Below the pieces are notes generated by a model. The model saw only the letters and a list, made by a program, of their open reading frames with translations, was not told the origin of the DNA and searched no databases. From contig NZ_JAPEHT010000001.1 of the NCBI RefSeq assembly GCF_028823615.1, forward strand, positions 1 to 64,000: a DNA stretch of 64,000 nt. Direction: 5' to 3'. Positions 59,543 through 64,000 of this stretch are shown here, piece after piece; positions within the stretch are counted from its first letter, which is position 1, and each line of letters begins with the position of its first letter. The DNA comes from Planococcus sp. A6 (GTDB lineage Bacteria > Bacillota > Bacilli > Bacillales_A > Planococcaceae). The translations under genes were made by a program, and so were the position numbers.

Positions 59543-62308
59543 ATGTGGATGAAGAAAGTTTTTGCAGGATGGCTCTCGGTAGTGCTGGTATTGTCAGCGT
59601 TTGTGCCGACAATGGCCGCAAATGAAACGGGGGCCAGTGCGACTGAACAAGCGACTGCGCTTGAAGTGAGCCGTTCGGTCTTTTCATTGACCGAAGCGCG
59701 CACTGTCGAAATGTCGGCTGATTTAGGCGAAGGGGTCAATTTGGAAGATGTCGAGTTCCAATTTGGCGGAAAGCCATTGTCTGAATGGCAGCAATGGACA
59801 GAAGGCCAAAACTACAATGGCGACCCGTTCATCACGGTCGTTGAAGAGCCTTCTTTTGTGGAAGGCACGAACAAAATCACCGCAGTGCTGGAATTCGGTT
59901 TGCTGTACGGGACGGATGATTTGTCCAACCGGACGATCCGCACTCAATACCAGCAATTTATCGGCGATTATGAATTGGCGCTGATTGATGCGGCAAGCGG
60001 CGACAAAGCGGCAGCGACTGTCGAATTGAACGTCTACGATGAGTTTAAGTTTTACGATGAATTAAAACCGGCGATCGATGAGATTTTCGAAGCCGCTGAA
60101 GAAGATGTGGACAACGATCGCTACCTCGAGTATCAGACCGTCGGCAAAACGGCGGAAGGGCGTGATATTCATTTCGTCATTTTGGCACGAGATGAGGCAG
60201 CGGTCGATCAGTATTTGAATGAAACTTTGCCGACTGCACTCCAAGACCCGGAAAGTTTAATTGAAAAACTTGAGAACGATACGATGGGCGATTACCAAGT
60301 GCCGATCTGGTTCAATAATATCCACCCGGACGAAGTGGAAGGCGTGGATGTACAAGTTGAGCTATTGGAGAAATTCGCTTTGGAAGACGAAGTGAAATTC
60401 ATGAATACAGACGGCGAGACGGAATTCGAAGAGAACTTGAATGTGGACGAAGTTTTGGACGATGCGATTTTCCTTTATATGTTCACGAGCAACCCGGATG
60501 GCAGAGCGGCCAACACGCGCGCGAACGCCGAGGGCTTTGACTTAAACCGTGACAATGCGTACCAGACGCAAGTGGAAACGCAGCAAGTGAATGAAGTGCT
60601 GTCGAAATGGACGCCGTTATCATTTGTGGATTTCCACGGCTATGTGGATGGGTTCTTGATCGAACCGGCAACACCGCCACATAACCCGAACTTTGAATAC
60701 GATTTATTGATCGACAATATGATGGAACAAGCCAATGCAATGGGGCAGGCGGGCATTGCCAATTCCGAGCTGACGTCTTATTTCATTGCCAAAGACGGCT
60801 ATGGTTCCGGTTGGGATGATATGACGCCGGCATACACGGCGATTTACGCGATGCTCCACGGTGCACTCGGCCATACAATCGAAGTGCCGACATTGAGCCA
60901 AGACGGCTATAATGCTTTGGTTGGCAGCGGCCTTGGTGCGGCGAATTATGTGCATGACAATAAAGACCAATTGTATAAAGAGCAATTGGAGATTTTCAAG
61001 CGCGGCGTGGACGGGGAAGATAACCGTGCCGTCGATGAATATTATGTCAATGCGGCAGGTGAAGTAATCGGCCGCAACCGCGGAGATAATGAAAACTTCT
61101 TCCCGGATTATTACGTGATTCCGACAGATGACAAGAACCAGAAGAATGCGTTGGAAGCTCACAACATGGCGGATTATTTGATTCGCAACGGCGTGGAAGT
61201 CGAGAAGACCGTGAAACCTGTCGAGGTGGACGGTGTGACCTATCCGAAAGGCACATTCATCGTGCCGATGGACCAGGCGAAGCGCGGCTTGGCGAATGCC
61301 ATGCTCTATGAAGGCGACGATGTATCTGATTGGGATGCGATGTATGACCCGATCGTCGTCAACTTCTCCGATTTGAGAGGCTTTGATCTGGAAGAAGTTC
61401 GTACGGAAGGTTCGTTCGATGGAAAAACTCAAGAACTTGAAGAAGCGGTTGTTCCGACAAGCACGGTAAAAGGAAATCCGCCGAAACAGATTCTCGAGAA
61501 TTCTACGAACGATGCGATCCGTGTCGTTAACGCACTGCTTGCTGACGGCAAAACAGTGGAAGTGCTGACGGAAAGCAAAGGCAAAGCGGAAGCTGGTGAT
61601 TTCGTCGTCGCGACGAACGACCTTCGCCCGTATGCCGATGATTATTATTTTGAAACACAAGTGTTTGGCAACGGCAAAAATGCCGAAACCGAAGTGCTAG
61701 AGCAGCCGAGTGTTGCGGCAACCGGTTCTGCACAGCTGAACTTCTCGTTGCGCCAGCTTGGCTTTGAATTGACGGACGCTGCAGCAGCGGATGTCATCGT
61801 CAGCGATGGCGGTTCATTCAACGCAGCACAAGTGACCGGCAAAACTTTTGTCGGGATCGGTGCACCTGCACTTAACGCTGTGAGTAAGAGCGGCTTGCTT
61901 CCAGGCTTTGCGTACACGAGCACCGGAAGCAGACACGAAGGACTCGTGAAAGCAGACGTCGCGGAGCATCCGTTGACTGCCGGATACGAGCAGCAAGAAA
62001 ATCTCTACGTCACGACCGGCTCGTGGATTTCAAGCGTTCCTGAAGGCGCAGAAGTGCTCGCAAGCTTCCAAGACAGCGACGATTTCTACCTCGCCGGCTG
62101 GTGGCCTGGATATGAACAAGCACAAGACCAAACGATGGCCATCACGGCTGAGCAGGGAGAGACGACGTTTAACTTATTTGCCAACTCTCTCGCATTCCGC
62201 GCCCATACCGAGCACAGCTACCGTTTCATTGCGAATTCGATTTATGATGCGGTGAGCGTTGAAGCGGAAGTGGTGGAGAAGGGGAAAGGAAAAGGGAAGA
62301 AACAGTAG
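59543..62308 (+). CDS. Secreted M14-family zinc carboxypeptidase-like protein
   Basis: A 921-residue exported protein. The signal peptide covers about residues 1-26. The M14 domain has the zinc ligands HPDE (His261, Glu264) and a third histidine in FHGYVD (His365), with the catalytic Glu in HTIEVPT (Glu447). A long C-terminal extension of about 400 residues of unknown fold follows, and the protein ends in a KGKGKGKKQ tail. It probably trims peptides or peptidoglycan stems outside the cell. The start may be the ATG at 59543 or the one at 59549. Dispersed repeats flank the gene. Confidence 0.85.
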   Translation: MWMKKVFAGWLSVVLVLSAFVPTMAANETGASATEQATALEVSRSVFSLTEARTVEMSADLGEGVNLEDVEFQFGGKPLSEWQQWTEGQNYNGDPFITVVEEPSFVEGTNKITAVLEFGLLYGTDDLSNRTIRTQYQQFIGDYELALIDAASGDKAAATVELNVYDEFKFYDELKPAIDEIFEAAEEDVDNDRYLEYQTVGKTAEGRDIHFVILARDEAAVDQYLNETLPTALQDPESLIEKLENDTMGDYQVPIWFNNIHPDEVEGVDVQVELLEKFALEDEVKFMNTDGETEFEENLNVDEVLDDAIFLYMFTSNPDGRAANTRANAEGFDLNRDNAYQTQVETQQVNEVLSKWTPLSFVDFHGYVDGFLIEPATPPHNPNFEYDLLIDNMMEQANAMGQAGIANSELTSYFIAKDGYGSGWDDMTPAYTAIYAMLHGALGHTIEVPTLSQDGYNALVGSGLGAANYVHDNKDQLYKEQLEIFKRGVDGEDNRAVDEYYVNAAGEVIGRNRGDNENFFPDYYVIPTDDKNQKNALEAHNMADYLIRNGVEVEKTVKPVEVDGVTYPKGTFIVPMDQAKRGLANAMLYEGDDVSDWDAMYDPIVVNFSDLRGFDLEEVRTEGSFDGKTQELEEAVVPTSTVKGNPPKQILENSTNDAIRVVNALLADGKTVEVLTESKGKAEAGDFVVATNDLRPYADDYYFETQVFGNGKNAETEVLEQPSVAATGSAQLNFSLRQLGFELTDAAAADVIVSDGGSFNAAQVTGKTFVGIGAPALNAVSKSGLLPGFAYTSTGSRHEGLVKADVAEHPLTAGYEQQENLYVTTGSWISSVPEGAEVLASFQDSDDFYLAGWWPGYEQAQDQTMAITAEQGETTFNLFANSLAFRAHTEHSYRFIANSIYDAVSVEAEVVEKGKGKGKKQ

Positions 62309-62313
62309 TTGGT

Positions 62314-62352
62314 GTCCCTGTGTTAGAAACAATTCTGTGGGTGAAAACCTTG
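62314..62352 (+). repeat. GTCCCTGTGC dispersed repeat, copy C (long form)
   Basis: GTCCCTGTG, TTAGAAACAATTCT, then GGTGAAAACCTTG, five bases after the M14 stop codon. It matches the long copy at 59331-59369. Confidence 0.75.
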
Positions 62353-62367
62353 AAATAGAGGCGTGGT

Positions 62368-62408
62368 AGAGATCCGCTCCATTCGACAATGGAGCGGATC
62401 TCTTTTTA
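62368..62408 (+). terminator. Strong terminator after the M14 peptidase gene
   Basis: AGAGATCCGCTCCATT (62368-62383), CGAC loop and a perfect complementary arm (62388-62403), followed by TTTTTATT. Confidence 0.9.
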
Positions 62409-62497
62409 TTCGCCAGAGAAATTTCGGAAGCCGAATGATTTGAATTCATGAAGGTGTAAGAGTAATCTGAAAATAGAATTGAGAGGAGTGGAAGTAA

Positions 62498-63340
62498 ATG
62501 GTGAAAGCAATTCCAGAAGTGACATTAAATGACGGCACGACTTTGCCGGTGACAGGGCTCGGTACATACGGACTGTGGGGCAATGCCGGAGCGAACGCCG
62601 TCAGCAGCGGCATCAATGCAGGATACCGTTTGATCGACACGGCGTATAATTACGAAAACGAAGGCGCGGTCGGCGAAGGCATTCGGCGCAGCGGCATTCC
62701 CCGCGACGAGCTGTGGGTGACTTCCAAGCTGCCTGGGCGCTACCACACTTACGAAAAAGCCTTGGTGGCGATTCAGGAATCGCTATTCCGCGCGCAATTG
62801 GATTATTTCGATCTGTATTTGATTCACTGGCCTTTGCCAAATCAAGATACGTACGTAGAAGCGTGGCAAGCTTTGATTGACGCACAGAAATGGGGGCTCG
62901 TCCGCTCGATCGGTGTCAGCAATTTCCTGCCTGAGCATTTGGATCGCATCATCAAAGAAACTGGAGTGACGCCAAGTGTGAACCAAGTAGAATTACATCC
63001 GTTTTTCAACCAGGCACATCAGCGAAAAGTGCACACGGACCTCAATATCCAAACGCAGTCGTGGAGCCCAATCGCCAGAGCGAAGGATATCCTGTCGAAT
63101 GACACCATCAGCCAAATTGCCAAAGCCCATCATAAAACCATCGCGCAAGTCGTATTGCGCTGGCAATACCAAATCGGCTCGGTGTCGATTCCGCGCTCCA
63201 CCTCGCCCGAGCGCCAACGCGAAAACCTGGCCATTTTCGACTTTGAATTAAGCGACAGTGAAATGACGGCGATTTCGGATTTGTCCCGCCCGGATGGCCG
63301 ACTGTTTGATATGGATCCGGCGACGCATGAGGAGTTTTAA
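62498..63340 (+). CDS. Aldo/keto reductase
   Basis: A 280-residue TIM-barrel NADPH-dependent reductase. The family tetrad is present: Asp in LIDTAYNYENE, Tyr in the same segment, Lys in WVTSKLPG and His in YLIHWPLP. The cofactor segment is SIPRSTSPER. It resembles the YtbE/YvgN-type oxidoreductases of Bacilli that reduce aldehydes such as methylglyoxal; the natural substrate is unknown. GAGAGGAG precedes the ATG. Monocistronic, with a terminator at 63420. Confidence 0.92.
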   Translation: MVKAIPEVTLNDGTTLPVTGLGTYGLWGNAGANAVSSGINAGYRLIDTAYNYENEGAVGEGIRRSGIPRDELWVTSKLPGRYHTYEKALVAIQESLFRAQLDYFDLYLIHWPLPNQDTYVEAWQALIDAQKWGLVRSIGVSNFLPEHLDRIIKETGVTPSVNQVELHPFFNQAHQRKVHTDLNIQTQSWSPIARAKDILSNDTISQIAKAHHKTIAQVVLRWQYQIGSVSIPRSTSPERQRENLAIFDFELSDSEMTAISDLSRPDGRLFDMDPATHEEF

Positions 63341-63419
63341 TGGAAAGCTAAGTAGCTTAAGCCATTTGAAAATGATTTGTGCTGAACTTCATTCTAAAAT
63401 TCAGGTTCTGCAACAAACT

Positions 63420-63460
63420 AGAAGACCCGCCAATCCGTTTAGGAATCGGCGGGTCTTCTG
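63420..63460 (+). terminator. Bidirectional terminator
   Basis: AGAAGACCCGCC (63420-63431) pairs with GGCGGGTCTTCT (63448-63459), extended by a partial inner stem. It lies between the aldo/keto reductase gene and the convergent peptidoglycan-binding gene. Confidence 0.85.
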
Positions 63461-63484
63461 GTCTTTGTTTACTTTTTAAGAAAA

Positions 63485-64000
63485 TTAATGTTCCCCGTAC
63501 AACGCCATCCACGTATTCACCCCGACAATACCATCAATTTTCAATCCCTTATCCGCTTGGTATTGCCGAACGTTCCGATTGGTCTCGGGTCCGAAGATGC
63601 CATCGACTTCCGTTTTCAACCCGTAGTCATTCAACATCCATTGCAGCAATTCCACTTCGATGCGCTGGCTGCCTTGGCGCAAGGTGTACTGGTGCTCCGG
63701 TGCGATCGCCATTAAATTCTTCAGCCTGGCGGGCAGTTGGGTGTCATCCGAAGGCTGTTGATGTTCGGCGTAAATGGCGACCCAGGTATACATGCCGACA
63801 ATGCCGTCGACGACGAGGCCTTTATCCTGTTGGTATTGCCGGACGTTCCGATTGGTCTTCGGCCCGAAGATGCCATCGACTTCCGTCTTCAATCCGTAAT
63901 CGTTCAATGTCCATTGGAGGAGTTTCACTTCGATGCGTTTGCTGCCTTGGCGCAGCGTGAATTGATGCTCCGGGGCGATGTCCATCAGGTTCTCGAGGTT
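63485..64000 (-). CDS. Peptidoglycan-binding-domain repeat protein (partial)
   Basis: The C-terminal part of a protein made of PG_binding_1 repeats; the frame runs off the right edge without a convincing start. Two repeats of about 90 residues are visible, each with LRQGS-RIEV-LLQW, VDGIFGP-TNRNVRQYQ and DGIVG--TW-A-Y. At the edge the residues NLENLMDIAPEH mirror the NLMAIAPEH opening of the second repeat. So the copy at the edge is the start of another repeat unit boundary. Such domains anchor hydrolases to the cell wall; the catalytic domain, if any, is outside the window. Confidence 0.8.
   Translation of the reverse strand, partial: NLENLMDIAPEHQFTLRQGSKRIEVKLLQWTLNDYGLKTEVDGIFGPKTNRNVRQYQQDKGLVVDGIVGMYTWVAIYAEHQQPSDDTQLPARLKNLMAIAPEHQYTLRQGSQRIEVELLQWMLNDYGLKTEVDGIFGPETNRNVRQYQADKGLKIDGIVGVNTWMALYGEH

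Noticed and set aside
60704-61660. 318-codon minus-strand ORF inside the M14 peptidase gene
   Set aside because: It is the mirror of a well-supported gene with zinc motifs and signal peptide; composition (many Phe, Arg, His) is typical of antisense shadows.

Overview
The window looks like a chromosomal segment of a low-to-moderate GC Gram-positive bacterium (Bacillota). The evidence is AAGGAGG-type ribosome binding sites, many short lipobox lipoproteins, a BceS-like histidine kinase, the Bacillus-type protein YfkAB, a KdgR/UxuA/UxaC hexuronate locus and Fur/CcpA-like sites. Codon style and an intergenic repeat family suggest a Planococcus-like Planococcaceae; that placement is inference. No rRNA, tRNA or CRISPR array was seen.

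Layout. (1) 1-9.4 kb: an MFS exporter, then a two-component system (2045-3720) followed by an ABC ATPase/FtsX permease pair (4522-7787). The ABC promoter carries four hexamers at an 11-bp period next to its -10. Several small membrane proteins follow. (2) 9.4-13.9 kb: an M48 protease-ankyrin fusion and a group of acidic lipoproteins, one only 51 aa. (3) 13.9-23.3 kb: an accessory, partly AT-rich island with a Phd-like antitoxin without a toxin, a frameshifted nuclease/DUF2075 helicase, a tiny zinc ribbon, a divergent CYTH triphosphatase/HD phosphohydrolase pair, a DUF262 protein, DUF4085, an HNH-like protein and a decayed monooxygenase fragment. (4) 23.4-30.5 kb: YfkAB, FAD monooxygenase, SDR, lipoprotein and a Ca2+/Na+ antiporter. 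(5) 30.8-32.3 kb: an isolated AT-rich gene encoding a C5-cytosine methyltransferase fold without its catalytic cysteine, fused to a PD-(D/E)XK nuclease. I regard this as the most novel item. (6) 32.9-39.1 kb: two glycosyltransferases, an NCS2 nucleobase permease and a membrane-anchored coiled-coil protein.

(7) 39.3-52.3 kb: a complete glucuronate catabolic locus. The TRAP transporter (DctPQM, with DctM frameshifted) and a GH31 glycosidase would supply substrate. UxaC isomerizes glucuronate to fructuronate, an SDR reduces it to mannonate, UxuA dehydrates it to KDG, KdgK phosphorylates KDG and KdgA cleaves KDPG to pyruvate and glyceraldehyde-3-phosphate. Two LacI-family regulators and LacI/CcpA-type operators control it.

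(8) 52.5-57 kb: a Dlt-like four-gene operon (carrier protein, adenylating ligase, MBOAT, DltD-like SGNH protein) behind a consensus sigma-A promoter overlapped by a near-perfect Fur box. This predicts an iron-responsive envelope acylation system. (9) 57-64 kb: DinB protein, amidase, secreted M14 peptidase flanked by a dispersed repeat, aldo/keto reductase, and a peptidoglycan-binding-repeat protein cut by the right edge.

Two genes (DUF2075, dctM) carry single-base frameshifts that may be real or assembly errors. Two 3'-terminal gene fragments (monooxygenase, amidase) lie a few kb from intact paralogues.
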